Assembly: GCA_036936605.1 (NCBI GenBank)
Contig: JAUPFV010000003.1
Coordinates: forward strand, 144,182,997 to 144,246,996
Direction: 5' to 3'
Origin: Limnanthes douglasii subsp. nivea
Lineage: Eukaryota > Streptophyta > Magnoliopsida > Brassicales > Limnanthaceae
Length of the DNA: 64,000 bases
Shown here: one piece after another, positions 34,511-45,639 of the stretch
Numbering within the stretch: position 1 is the stretch's first letter
How the letters are laid out: every line of letters begins with the position of its first letter
The notes under the pieces: model-generated
What the model was told of the DNA's origin: nothing
Seen by the model: the letters and a program-made list of their open reading frames with translations, nothing else
The model's database searches: none
Made by a program: the position numbers and the translations under genes

Positions 34511-34838
34511 TGATGATGAAAAATATCAAAAACGAAAAGATAATTGAAATATATAAAAAATGAAAAGTTCGAAAGATCCACAAGAAAATACCCTCGCTGA
34601 AACCCTAGCAAAAATGATCTCCTTCCCCTTTTTAAGAAAAGAACAGTTAGCTTGTATAGCAATTGTTGTGGGCTTTTTGGCCTATTGAGCCATTGGACTT
34701 AAACAATTGGTCCATTAGAGGCTAATTCATCCAACAAACTTACTAAGTAAAAACATATTTACTTCTTATTACAAAGTACATATTGGTTAAATATTCCAAA
34801 AATCTAACTTACGAATCGAATAAATTCTTCCCTCATCA
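34511..34838 (-). repeat. 5' LTR of nested element
   Basis: 328 bp and 98.5 % identical to 30375-30702. The TSD copy GTACC follows at 34839-34843. Confidence 0.95.
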
Positions 34839-34928
34839 GTACCGTTTGTCCATTGAAAATGAATATAGGGAACCCATTAAAGTTGAATATGTATTCTTGA
34901 GTAGCATATGACGGTCCAAGTTGAAGAT

Positions 34929-35601
34929 TGTTGGAAATATTTATTTAATATATTTATAGGCTAACAATAATTTGGACCGACATGCTAAATAAATATATTC
35001 GGCTATTGTCTTAAGAAAATTCAAATTAAAAGTAATCGAGTTAATTATTTAATTAACTAAATTGACCTATGGGTGAAAAGGCATTATGAGGTCAAGTTTG
35101 GTAACCGGGTTGAATTTGGGCACTATGATGAAGAGGCCCAAATCTTAACACTTAAGCCTGAATTAATAAATCACAGATATAAATTGAATTATCAATCTAT
35201 CGGGCTATGGTTCGAGACACAAGGAAGTAATAAAGGATGAGCTTTAGAATGTTAGGCTTCACATTGTAAATTCTATAAATAAGGGACTAGGTTTAGGAAT
35301 TTCATCATCCTAAACCCTAATCAGAAATACGGTCGCTTCTTTCAGCGTCTGGAAACCTTTTCCTTCATCTCTAAATTGATTATGCAAGTTTTTTCAATTT
35401 CATAAACGAAATCGCTAAAGAACGTGGAATCTTTGAAGAACGCAAAGAAATATAAGAGAATACTAGATGAATAGCAGCAGGCAAGCCCGTAAATGTTCTT
35501 ACTTTTCTGTTTATTCTATAGGTGAATCTAGAAAAAAAATTTAATTATTTTTCCACCATTTGTTATATATTATTTGATGCGATTTTTAATAATATATAAC
35601 A
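34929..35601 (+). repeat. Copia-A 3' LTR
   Basis: 673 bp, TGTTGGAAATAT...TATAACA, directly followed by TSD AATCT at 35602-35606. Confidence 0.92.
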
Positions 35602-35606
35602 AATCT

Positions 35607-35741
35607 CTTTACTTTTACAAGCTCAAAGAAAGAGCGTTCTCGGGATTGATCGATGTGACAGAACCGACCGACTACACGTCATTGAAGGTTCGTATTCGTA
35701 TTCATAAGGTGGAGTTTAGGGATGCGTTGGAGATAGATCAA
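35607..35741 (+). pseudogene. Split gene, middle part between Copia-A and Copia-B
   Basis: This 135-bp piece lies between the TSD of Copia-A and the LTR of Copia-B. From about 35622 it is open in one frame, with GLIDVTEPTDYTSLKV, RIRIHKVEF and DALEIDQ, and base usage is richer in G+C than its surroundings. A possible splice acceptor is CAAAG at 35624-35628, after the pyrimidine-containing TTTACTTTTAC. The frame runs without shift into 40664 once Copia-B and one 5-bp TSD are removed. The protein is not recognised. Confidence 0.6.
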
Positions 35742-36009
35742 TGTTAGAATATTCAGTGTATTAAGTTTCCGTGTATAGGCCACTAAGTTCTCTATATATT
35801 AAGAGCCTTACTATTAATTTAAGATCCACAATGCAACAGGTTTGGACAGGGAGAGAATAATAAGGTTTGGACAGGGAGAGAATAATAATGTGCTTTTGGT
35901 TTGGTATTGGTTTGGTAAGAATGTTGTATATGGAAGATAAAAGGAATATTTTCTAATAAAACACAAAACCCTAGTCGCCTCCTGCGGCTACTTCTCTCTT
36001 TTTTTAACA
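35742..36009 (+). repeat. Copia-B 5' LTR with internal 25-bp duplication
   Basis: TGTTAGAATATTC...TTTAACA. It holds a perfect 25-bp tandem duplication (35839-35863 and 35864-35888, starting GGTTTGGACAGGGAGAG) and a doubled GGTTTGGTA word. The 3' LTR lacks both, which explains most of its shorter length. Confidence 0.92.
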
Positions 36010-36021
36010 TGGTATCAGAGC
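36010..36021 (+). other. Primer-binding site of Copia-B
   Basis: TGGTATCAGAGC, a perfect copy of the usual copia site for initiator tRNA-Met, directly after the LTR's terminal CA. Confidence 0.92.
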
Positions 36022-36060
36022 ACGTGTGATTTATGGGAATTCTGAACATTCTCAACAGAG

Positions 36061-39000
36061 ATGGCTGGCAATGAAGTCGTGGTCAGTCAAATTCCTGATG
36101 AATTAACAATGCAGATTGCTGCCATTCTGAGAAATGGTCTCGAAACACAAGAACAAACAACTAACCCCGAGAATTTATCCATAGGGATTAAACTCGGTGG
36201 TGACAACTATTACCTATGGGCAAACCTGATGAAGAAATCAATTGGGGGAAGGGGGAGAGGTTCTCACATTACAGGGAGCCGATACCTCCATCCAAAACTG
36301 ACAACACATATACAAGGTGGGAACAAGATGATCAATGTGTTTTCACATGGATTTTCCAGAATCTTGAATCCAGCTTGGTGAATAATGTTTCGAATTATCC
36401 CACTGCAAAAGCCTTGTGGGAAGGGTTAGCCACAACATACGGTTGTGGTACAAATTCGTTACAGGTATTTGACCTTCATAAGAGGGATAATTCATTAAGG
36501 CAAGGGTCTGATACACTAGAAGACTTGTGGAACAAACTGCAGAACATCTGGATGTCTATAAATAGGCGAGATCCAAACCCTATGAAAGACCCAGAAGACA
36601 TTCAGATCTACAATAAGCAGACTCAAGAACAAAGACTCTATCAATTGCTAATGGCGATTAATGACAACCTGGAACCAGTCAAGAGAGATATCATGAAAAA
36701 TGATCCTCTTCCTTCCGTGGAAACAACATATGCTACAATACGAAGGGAAGTAGGCAGGCTTAATATACTAAAATCAAGTTCTTCTGATAGTGACTTGATT
36801 GAAATTGGAATGGGTTTGGCTGCTAAAGATTCTGCACAGAGGTTTAAATTCCGATCAAAAGAGAAAGAAGATAAATCCAAGTTGTATTGCACTCATTGTG
36901 GGATAAAGAAACACACTAAAGAGACATGTTTCCAGCTGATTGGCTATCCAGAATGGTGGGAGGACGGTCATAAGGAAAATAAATAACCAGCGTTTCAGGT
37001 CTAATGTCAAACGGCCTTTGTCTACTAGTGGTGGTGAAGATCCGACTAAAAATGAGCAAGGAAGTGGCACTGGTTTTGGAGGAATGGCGGCGAACTCCTA
37101 TGAAAAACTTGGAGGTAAAGGGTTTGAGAAATCAATGAATTGGATCTTTGATTGCGGGGCTACGGACACCATGTCTTATGATCCTAAAGACTTTGTTGAC
37201 ATGTCATCTCCAAAGAAGTCACATATTGAGACTGCTAGTGGATAAATTTGTGAAGTTAAAAGGGGAGGTTCAATTATTTTTTTCGGAAAAAATGGAAATT
37301 AAAAACTGCCTCTACATTCCTTCACTATCCTTAAAGCTATTATCTGTTAGTCAAGTGACAAACCAACTCAACTGTGTGGTTCTTATGTATCCATTTTTTT
37401 GTATTTTACAGGACATTCGTACGAAGGAGATCATTGGGCGTGGTACTGAACAAGGAGGTCTCTATTATGTTGATGAGGTAGTTCATAAGGGACATGCCAT
37501 GCTTGCTCATGGAACAACCGAAAGGCAACTTTGGTTATGGAACCGGCGACCTGGTCATACTTGTTTTAGCTATCTTAAAAGTTTGTTTCCTAGTTTTTTT
37601 TTGAATAATTCCATTCATGAGAAATGTGAAACCTGCATTCTTGCAAAATATTGTAGGGCCTCATTTAATCAAAGTAATACTAGAGTTGATTATGCTTTTT
37701 CACTAATCCATTCTGATGTTTGGGGTCCAGCACAAAATTCCACTAACAATCAAATCAGATACTTTGTTTTATTTGTGGATGATTTCTTAAGAATGACTTG
37801 GATATACTTCATGAAAAATAAATCGAAAGTACTATAAATATTTGTTTGTTTTCACAAAATGATTTTGACTCAATTTGAAAAAATATATACAGATTGTCCG
37901 TTCTGATAATGGATCAGAGTTTGTCAACCAAACCATGCATAATTTTTTCAAAACAAATGGTCTTATCCATCAAACCACTTGTCCAAACACACCTCAACAA
38001 AACGGTACTTCAGAACGAAAAAATCGTACTTTACTTGAAAAAACCCGTGCTATTATGACTGAATCTAGAGTTCCTCATTCTCTTTGGCCAGAAGCTCTTG
38101 TTAAAACTACGTATCTTGCAAATCGTCTACCAACCCGATGTCTAGGAAATAAAACTCCATTACAAGTGCTTGCCACCCAAGTTACAATTCCATCTGTTAT
38201 GACCTTACCACCTCGTGTCTTTGGTTGTTCGGTGTTTGTTCATATCCCTAAAACTAGTCGAAACAAACTTAATCCGTGTGCTGAAAAGTATGTATTTGTT
38301 GGGTATGGTGTTCATCAAATGGGATATCGGTGTTAACATCTGGTTACTCGTCGAATCCATGTCACCATGGACTGTGACTTCGTTGAATCTGATTTTTTTT
38401 TACCACCAATCTCATGCTAAGGGGGATAAAGTAAATGAATCACTCGACTGGTTACTATATGAAAGTTACTTTGAGGATATGCCGACACAGTCGGTAGATG
38501 GCGCCACCGAACACGCCTTTCCAACATAAAGGAGACTGACGAGGCAGTTCTTACCACCAATGATTCTCCCGAAGACAATGTCCAGCAAGAAATAAATGCC
38601 ATGGATACTATTAGCGAATCAGCTGAAGAAAATGTCCATTAAGAGGTAAACAATTTACAATGTCATAATTCACAAAATGCTACTAACCATGACATTTCAG
38701 GAAGTTCATTTGTTGAAACTCAAACTCTACTTCTTCCCCCAATAAAAAATAGAGAAGTTCCTCCGGACCGGTATTAACCAGAACACGTTCCTCGTGCTTC
38801 TACATATCCAGTAAAAACGGAGAGGAAAGGAATAACAAAGATTGCAAAGGCATTTTCAGCTACTATTCTCTCTGAACAAATCCCTAAAACAGCTCAAGAA
38901 GCTAAGAAGATGACTGAATGGCATGAGGCAATGAATACCGAAATGGAAGATCTAAAAAGGAATGGTACATGGGAGAATTGTGTGTTACCACAAGGGAAGA

Positions 39001-40429
39001 AAGTAGTCGGGTGTAGATGGGTGTTTAATATAAAATATAAATCTGATGGCACCATTGAGCGACAAAAGGCAAGATTGGTTGCCAAAGGATATACACAAAC
39101 ATATGGTATAGACTACTCTGAAACATTCTCTCCGGTTGCAAAGATTGACACTATCAAAGTTTTACTTTCAATAACCGCGAATAAAGATTGGCCTCTTCAT
39201 CAATTTGATGTAAAGAATGCTTTCTTACATGGAGACTTGGACGAAGAGGTATATATGGAACCACCACCAGGGTTCTCTGATGGTTTTCAAGAAAATGAGA
39301 TTTGTAAACTGAAAAAAGCATTATATGGGCTCAAACAGTCTCATCGTGCTTGGTTTGGGAGATTTGCATTGGTAATGAAGCAGTATAGCTACAAACAGAG
39401 TAATGGGGATCATACCTTGTTTTACAAAAAGAGAGGAGAATTAGTCACTTGTCTTATAATATATGTCGACGATATGATTATAACGGGGAATGACGGAGAA
39501 GAAATTAGCTCTCTTAGTAAAAACCTCTCCAAGGAGTTCGAAATGAAAAACCTCGGGGAATGAAAAATTTCCTAGAAATCGAAGTTCTTAGGTCAAGATG
39601 AGGGATTCATATCTCACAGCGGAAATATATATTGGATTTATTAGCTGAAGTTAGCATGGTGGATTGCAAACCAAATGACACTCCTATGGTTGTGAATCAC
39701 AAACTAAAGATAATTGAAGGAGCCAGACCAGCGAGTAAAGAAAGGTACCAAAGGTTGGTAGGAATATTGATTTACCTGGCTCACACTCGACCCGACATTG
39801 CATACGCGGTGGGAGTTGTTAGCCAGTTCATGCATCATCCTCAGGAACACCATATGGAGGCAGTAATGAGGATTATTCGATATCTCAAAGGCACACCAGG
39901 AAGAGGCATAATTTTTAAGAAAAATGGACAACTTGATGTTGAAGTATTCACAGATGCTGATTGGGGAGGGAATCCTAACGACAAGCGATCAACTGCTGGC
40001 TACTTTACTCTTCTTGGAGGTAACTTGGTGACTTGGAAGAGTAAGAAACAGAAAGTAGTATCACTGTCAAGTGCTGAATCAGAATTTAGAGGAATCGTTA
40101 AGGGGATTACCGAGATACTTTGGTTAAAGAAGATAATGAATGAAATCGGATCCCCTCTGAAGTGTCCAACTCAGTTAATGTGCGATAATAAAACTGCGAT
40201 TAAGATTTCAGAGAACCCGATACAACACGATAGAACAAATCATGTTGAAATAGATAGGCACTTCATAATAGAAAAGATTGAAGATGGGACAGTCGAACTT
40301 CCGTTTGTTAGATCCGAAGACCAACTGGCGGACATCCTGACAAAAGCGGTTGCTGCAAGAACATTCGAATCAGTTTTATCCAAGTTGGGTATTGGTGATT
40401 CCACTACACAACTTGAGGGGGAGTGTTAG
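36061..40429 (+). pseudogene. Copia-B gag-pol polyprotein
   Basis: Gag starts at ATG 36061, shifts frame near 36240 and continues to 36986. Its knuckle CTHCGIKKHTKETC (about 36889) is intact. The protease motif reads WIFDCGATDTM (37141), with Cys for the usual Ser after the catalytic Asp. Next: a pre-integrase segment (37530-37650), integrase with HSDVWGP, VRSDNGSEF and TPQQNGTSERKNRTLLEK (37710-38040), then reverse transcriptase (38910-39563) with CRWVFNIKYKSDG, FDVKNAFLHGDLDEEVYMEP and palm box YVDD at about 39462. RNase H (to 40429) has FTDADWGGNPND, SLSSAESEF and HVEIDRHFI. There are frameshifts near 36240, 36990, 37230, 37840 and 39563, and stops between 38336 and 38780. It is the best-preserved pol in the window. 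Confidence 0.9.
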
Positions 40430-40658
40430 AATATTCAGTGTATTAACTTTCCTTGTATAGGCCACTAAGTTCTCTATATATTGAGAGCCTTACTATTGAG
40501 TTAAGATCTCCAATGCAACAGGTTTGGACATGGAGAAAATAATAATGTGATTTTGGTTTGGTAAGAATGTTGTATATGGAAGATAAATGGAATATTTTCT
40601 AATAAAACACAAAACCCTAGTCGCCTCCTGCGGCTACTTCTCTCTTTGTTTTTTACCA
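40424..40658 (+). repeat. Copia-B 3' LTR
   Basis: TGTTAGAATATTC...TTTACCA, 235 bp. It carries the single-copy form of the regions that are duplicated in the 5' LTR. The last codon of pol (TGT TAG) lies inside its first bases. Confidence 0.92.
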
Positions 40659-40831
40659 ATCGGGTTAGGACGAACCAGTATCGGGAGCTGTATGATGGGT
40701 TGATAGAAATTTTGTAAGAGATGGAAATGCATATTGATGAATTAAAAATGGAAAAACGAACCGATTATTTGAGATTAGTTGCTAAAGCTATAGATTCGTC
40801 AGACATTGTGGGTGATTCAGAAGAAAGATGA
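40659..40831 (+). pseudogene. Split gene, C-terminal part after Copia-B
   Basis: After the TSD-like ATCGG the frame of 35622-35741 continues from 40664 (VRTNQYRELYDGLIEIL), meets an in-frame TAA at 40715-40717 where CAA would be read in an undamaged copy, then continues (EMEMHIDELKMEKRTDYLRL) to TGA at 40829-40831. The charged heptad-like pattern suggests a coiled coil. Continuity of the frame across a 4.9-kb insertion is good evidence that this was one coding sequence. The family is unknown; it may be a cellular gene or an accessory gene of another transposon. Confidence 0.6.
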
Positions 40832-41746
40832 AAGAACATTAAAAAATAGTTGAAAAAATAAAATAAAATAATAGAATATAACATAAAAAATAAACGAGTG
40901 ATTTATATAACTATATATGATTTATTAATTTTTCAAAAAATTATATCGATAGACCGATCTAAACGTAAAAATATAGATTAACAAAACTAGTCTAACGAAC
41001 CAAACCTATACTACAGATAAAATTCAGAGTCAGAACCAAAATCTTGATGACACTCAAAAGACGAAACAAAACTCTGATGAAGAAAAACATTTAAGAGTAT
41101 TGTCCTAAATAGACAAAAAGAAAAAATATTAGGAAATATTCTTGTCTTGAATAGGAAAGAAAATATATAATTCTAACAATTCTCGATCAACAGATTAATC
41201 TATCTATTTTAGAAACTCTTAAATTCTTTTAAAATAGTACTATTTCTTTTTAAAAAATATTACTATTAACAAAATTTATTTCCTTTTCATAAAAACCAAC
41301 ATAAAAAATAATATATATATTTTAAAAAAATCTAAAAATATCGTTTAAAATAATGTATAATATTTAGAGAAAAGTCGATTGATTATTTATTTAAAATACG
41401 GTTAAAAAATATTTTTAAAATTTTATTTATTTATTTATTTATTTTATTATAATATTTAGAAAGGATGATTGTCTTCAAATAAGATTTTAGTTCTTAATTT
41501 CTATAAAAATCACAAATATGGATAATTATTCATATTTGGGCATGGCTAAAATGAGATCCACTTTACCTATAATGAGATCTCCAAATCAAGGTTTTTATTA
41601 TTATTTTTGTGAAATGACTTTTTTTCGCCTCACGTATAAGAACCAATTTTTTTAGCCACAAAACACAATTTCAACCCCCTTCTTCAACCAAACCTCTCAT
41701 AAACACTAACCTAAAACTAAATTTTTTTATAAATACATCATACATT
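40832..41746. other. A+T-rich spacer
   Basis: No gene seen. Extremely A+T-rich, with a short (TTTA)n tract at about 41424-41450. The last 150 bp before 41747 (TTCAACCCCCTTCTTCAACC) look like a 5' leader for the following frame. Confidence 0.5.
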
Positions 41747-42053
41747 ATGGATTTGAGTGATTTGAATGATGCTTTTTCTTGCAATGTGGATGATTTTATC
41801 AAAAACTTTGTGGATGAGCTCTTTAAATTTTATCAATTGGCTGTCTATTCAGAGACGATCGAAGATTATAACAAAAACCTTGTCGAGTTACACCAAGTAT
41901 ACGTTTTTTGTCTGATGGTTGTCGAGTATGTCATGAAACAATGGATAAACAATTATGGACCTAAATTTCTAGATATCTACACAAACAATGGATGGAATTT
42001 CAAGAAAAGTAGGAACAATCTAAACCAAAACAATATCCAATGCTTTGATAGAG
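41747..42053 (+). pseudogene. Putative first exon of an unrecognised MULE-region gene
   Basis: An open frame from ATG 41747 ends at a good splice donor, AGAG|GTACGTC (42053/42054). It encodes about 102 residues, rich in Asp, Asn and aromatic residues (FIKNFVDELFKFYQL, QWINNYGPKFLDIY). No family is recognised. Like several exon-like pieces in this region, it is followed by intron sequence that holds a degenerate minisatellite (42075-42245). It may be the 5' end of the gene whose later parts lie at 43577 and beyond, but this cannot be shown. Confidence 0.4.
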
Positions 42054-42074
42054 GTACGTCTATATCTATGGTCT

Positions 42075-42900
42075 ACTATAAGCAGGATATTCAGTTGCAC
42101 TAATCTAGCACAGTCGGTACAATGAAGTTTCATGTTTGGTATAACTAGTTTCATTAGCACAAATCTAGCATGGTCTATTTGAAGTATCATGGTCAGTACA
42201 CTAAACTCACATGATCTTATATCTAGCATGGTAATTAACACTAAAGTTTCATGGCGTGGGGTGTTTTACAAGAAGGAAATAGAAATCCATCAAGGCAAAC
42301 ATGGTGCATGTTGTGAAGGACGTTGTTGTTTTATTGATCTTGTTTCTTTTCTTTACCATGTTCTATTCAGTATCATGAGATATACTTTGTTGAACAACAG
42401 TATATTAGATCAAAGACCTTGAAAAAATATACAACTATGGTTGGTCTAGAGCAATAAACCAGAAGCTTCTTGGTTCAATTAAAGCTTGTGTTGTTGCCAA
42501 AAAACCTAATGATGTTTATTTATAATAATGAACCTTTATAATTATATGATTTAAAACAAGATTTCATTATGCTAATAAATTTTATCATTCAAACCTTCAT
42601 CATGGAGCATATAACCATCGGGCAATCATAAGTCAAGCCGAGCATGATCTCAATATGCTACAAATGGTGGGGATTAGAGTCTAAACCATTAACGATGGTG
42701 ATGATTAAAAATATTCACTTACTAGAAGATGGTGAGGTATCATATATATATATTCTCGAACGTTATTATATTCTGAGTAGAAATACATGGTTAAAAGTAC
42801 TAGTCTAGCATGTTGTTTATTGCTAAAGAACCGGATAGTATCTATAGAACTCGTATGATTGTTTTTAGTATACTAGAACTCGCATTATATGAAAACTAAA
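42075..42900. repeat. Degenerate minisatellite with TCTAGCATGGT core, two clusters
   Basis: Cluster one (42075-42245) repeats (A/T)TCTAGCA(C/T)(A/G)GT...TTTCATG words; cluster two (42780-42900) repeats CTAGTCTAGCATG and AGAACTCG(C/T)AT. The style is the same as at 9840-10250. Between them (42250-42780) no gene is recognised. Confidence 0.5.
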
Positions 42901-43570
42901 ACAGTTGCAAGGTCAACAAGAATCTTATAAGATTCCTAGTGACGAATGATTTATTGAGTCGTTCTTCATTGGATAGGTTTTGGAGGGGGAGTTAACATTT
43001 ATAGAGGCTGAAAGAACTGAATTTGGTAAGGGGTTAAAAAAGTGGAAACCCATATCTTGTATCAATAAAAGAGCTAGGAAGATGACTAAATATGTAGCCA
43101 ACAAACCAAACAGAAACCCAACACATCCAAGGCAACCAGGAACCACCCAACCCCAAACAAAATAGCTCACAACCTCTAACGAAGTCGGACATCCCCAAGT
43201 AAAATCGGTGAGTTGGGAGAGGACTTTGGTTGTACCATACCTGACTACAATCGTCCAACAAATTCTAACTCCAACACACTCAAAAAAGATTGCAAGGATC
43301 TGAAAGAGCCCTACGACAACATTCAAAGCTCACACCAATATCTGAACTAAGAATACGACCAATTTTAAGATTGATTCTCTTTTATGTAAGAGAACGAAAC
43401 GTAAAAGAAAGAGAACCGCCTACAGGTGGTCTTTGAAAACAAACGTATGCAGCGTTCGCTTGAACAAATGATGAAAAAGTAGGTATATGTCTATTATCTG
43501 GTCTCGCTTGTTATATATGTTTCATTTCTTTATCCTCACACATCTCATACCAATATTTATGCCATTGTCG
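42901..43570. other. Unassigned segment, somewhat richer in G+C
   Basis: No plus-strand gene was found. 42980-43200 is richer in G+C than its surroundings and includes CCAAGGCAACCAGGAACC and a TGTATCAATAAAAGAG stretch, which on the minus strand could be the 3' end of a LINE. That is weak and not claimed. A minus-strand open frame through this part (43326-42925) looks like chance. Confidence 0.35.
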
Positions 43571-43576
43571 TGACAG

Positions 43577-43777
43577 ATTGAAGAGCTACATGAAGAGCTA
43601 GCTCATTTACGTCATAAATTTGAACATCGCAAACTTGAAACAACAATTTATCTATCTTATTATTCTATAGAGAGCCATGTTACAGTAACACAAAGAAGAC
43701 GAGACGATGAAGAATTCATAATAGAACCATTGGTCTCCGAAGATGTGACATTAGTATACCAGAAAATGAAGTGGTAG
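43577..43777 (+). pseudogene. Putative coiled-coil exon
   Basis: After a splice-acceptor-like GTCGTGACAG, 66 codons are open to TAG at 43775-43777. The start IEELHEELAHLRHKFEHRK has a heptad-like pattern; the end is acidic (RRRDDEEFIIEPLVSED). It may belong with the exon at 41747. The family is not recognised. Confidence 0.4.
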
Positions 43778-44039
43778 CAAATGAATATCTTCAAAAGCAA
43801 CTAGAGTAGTAACACAAGTTCTCAAAGATGTAAGTGGATCTTAAGTAAATTTAGATTCAACTTTAAATATATATTGTCATATATTATCGGTTTCTGAAGT
43901 CATATATTGTAGGATTGTAAAATAAATTTTGGATTTTATGTTATTTATACTAGTATATGTTGTTTTCTTGTACTTGGATCTGATGGTCTAATACCCAAAA
44001 AATTGTATTTTAAAAGTTTACATGTCTCATGGTCTTAAT

Positions 44040-44189
44040 ATCAAAGCAATCATATGGTTTAAATATAAAACAACTCAACTTTTTAACTACTCAACAAATC
44101 ATATTTTTAATATACAAGAACTCACATGTTTATAACCCTTGTGAATTACATGTTTTATATATCGCAAATCGTATATTTAATATACCTCA
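44040..44189. repeat. Degenerate minisatellite abutting gypsy sequence
   Basis: AAGAACTCACATG, ATTACATGTTTTATAT and TTTAATATACC words as at 9840-10250. It stops abruptly where gypsy reverse transcriptase starts (about 44190). Confidence 0.5.
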
Positions 44190-45180
44190 GATAGATCAGT
44201 TGGTGGATTCCAATCGGGAAATACATTGTTATTTTTTATGGATGCATTTTTCTAGGTATAATCTGATTCAGATCGATTCAGAGGACCAGGATCATAACAC
44301 GTTTATCACTGAAAGGAGGCTGTATTATTACAAGGTAATTTTTGTTGAGTTTAAATAATGTTGGGGCTAGTTTCCAATGCTTGGTCAAAAAATCATTTGC
44401 CAGTCAGATTGGTAGAAATGTAGAAGTTTATATCGATGACATGATGGTAAACATTTAAAGGGAGGAGGACCATCAATTGAAAGATAAATCCAGAGTAGTG
44501 CACTTTTGAAGTGCAATCTAGAAAGTTATTAGGGCACATTATTAATGAGAAAGAGATCCAAGAAGACCCAACATAAATAGATACATTGTTGGTAATGGAC
44601 CCTCTTAGGTCCATGAAAGAATTTGAGGTGTTTATTGGAAGTTTCAAATCTTTGAATAGGTTTTTCTCGACGTCATCGACTAACTGTACACAATTTTTTC
44701 AAGTGTCAATAAATGCCAAAGAATTTAATTGGTCCTAAAATTGTGATAAATTATTCCTAGAAATCAAGAGACATTTCTCTTCGCTTAAAACTCTGTTCAA
44801 ACCGGTCATTGGAGAAATACTCTATGTATACATGGTAGTATCTGATCATTCTGTGAGTGTTGCGTAAGTTTGGGAGGTTAAAAAATACGATCGCCGAGTT
44901 TATTACATTAGTAAGAGTTTGTTGGATGTTGAAAAAAAATACCTCAAGTTAGAAGAATTAGTTTTTGCCTTGGTAATAAAAACTACAAAAATGAGGTCTT
45001 ATTTTCAAGAACACTCCATCACAGTTCAAACTTCTATTCTATTTAACAAAATGCTGTAAAAACCAGACGTATCGGGTCGAATGACCAAGTGGTCTATGGA
45101 ATTAGGGTATTATGACATCGACTTTGCTCTTTGAATAACAATCAAGTCACAAGATATAGCAGAATTCTTGGTTGAGTCCT
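44190..45180 (+). pseudogene. Tat-type Ty3/gypsy reverse transcriptase and RNase H relic
   Basis: It opens with QLVDSNREI...SRYNLIQIDSEDQDHNTFITERRLYYYKV, a decayed form of the gypsy reverse transcriptase fingers and palm (quoted in parts). The palm box EVYIDDMMV is preserved at about 44420. Connection and RNase H pieces follow (for example the YISKSLL equivalent near 44910 and YFQEHSITVQT in another frame near 45003). It ends near the segment AEFLVES (45160). The same stretch exists at 62232-63210, so both are copies of one family. Frames shift many times. Confidence 0.75.
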
Positions 45181-45600
45181 AAACAAGAGGGAAAACATGA
45201 TGATATTCCACCGCGTGATTCTAAACAAGTTAACCGCAAAGACAATGACGGTGTTCTAAATTGGGGTACCAACGAAGCCTCAGCTGCAAGCAATTCTAAT
45301 GATACCGATAAAAGATTATTCAATACATTGCTCAACCTCGTCCAAAAGTTATATTAACTAAAAATATTGTGACAAGAAGAAGAAAACCAAAAAAGAACGT
45401 GGAAGAGAAAACTTTACCAATAGAAACTCATTCTCTGCACAAATGGAAGATGGTACAGACAAGACGTGCTTCTATTGCAATAAAGGAAAATTTAATATCG
45501 CGAATTCTTAGGAATCTAAGAAGACCTGAAAAGAAAATTTAAAAGAAGTCTCCAAACAACAATACTGACAGAATTTAAAATCTCATAGTAGAAAACAGAA
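45181..45600 (+). pseudogene. Basic, Lys/Arg-rich coding-like fragment
   Basis: Open pieces with SKQVNRKDNDGVLNWGTNE and, in a shifted frame, VTRRRKPKKN and TRRASIAIKENLISRIL. It begins directly after the gypsy RNase H similarity, so it could be gypsy pol continuing or an exon of the MULE-region gene. No domain was recognised. Confidence 0.3.
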
Positions 45601-45639
45601 TGCTCAAGATAGTTACTAAAAAAGAAAAGGTAAAAATCT

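Larger units (their letters stand above)
30375..34838 (-). mobile_element. Non-autonomous gene-carrying LTR retrotransposon nested in Copia-A
   Basis: A 4464-bp element with two 328-bp LTRs (30375-30702, 34511-34838) and the perfect 5-bp TSD GTACC (30370-30374, 34839-34843). The primer-binding site sits inside the right LTR and reads on the minus strand; the left LTR is preceded, on that strand, by the G-rich tract CTAGGGGGCTAC. The element is thus in minus orientation. LTRs differ at 5 of 328 positions, so it is much younger than its host. No gag, protease, integrase or reverse transcriptase was found in the 3.8-kb interior. It instead holds pieces of plant genes in the element's sense orientation (exon-like fragment, GAMYB-like R2R3-MYB, BRCT protein), a tRNA-like gene and a minisatellite. 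The TGGCGCCGTCTGTGGG site suggests that a Ty3/gypsy element supplies its enzymes. Confidence 0.9.
23893..35601 (+). mobile_element. Ty1/copia element Copia-A, hosting a nested LTR element
   Basis: An 11.7-kb unit with 673-bp LTRs at 23893-24565 and 34929-35601, flanked by the perfect 5-bp TSD AATCT (23888-23892 and 35602-35606). After removal of the nested element at 30375-34838 (plus one GTACC) it is about 7.2 kb. The LTRs differ at roughly 8-10 % of positions by eye plus small indels, so the insertion is old. The polypurine tract expected before the 3' LTR has decayed to CCAAGTTGAAGAT. It disrupts an unrecognised gene. Confidence 0.92.
35742..40658 (+). mobile_element. Ty1/copia element Copia-B
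   Basis: A 4.9-kb element with LTRs of 268 bp (35742-36009) and 235 bp (40424-40658), a primer-binding site at 36010 and a polypurine tract ACTTGAGGGGGAG just before the 3' LTR. The flanking 5-mers are ATCAA (35737-35741) and ATCGG (40659-40663), an imperfect TSD with two G/A differences. LTR divergence is about 4 % by eye outside the indels. It lies 135 bp downstream of Copia-A, same orientation, in the same gene. Confidence 0.9.

Noticed and set aside
42925..43326. 133-codon hydrophobic frame on the minus strand
   Set aside because: Composition follows from a Pro/Asn-rich plus strand; no homology recognised and no splice or promoter context.
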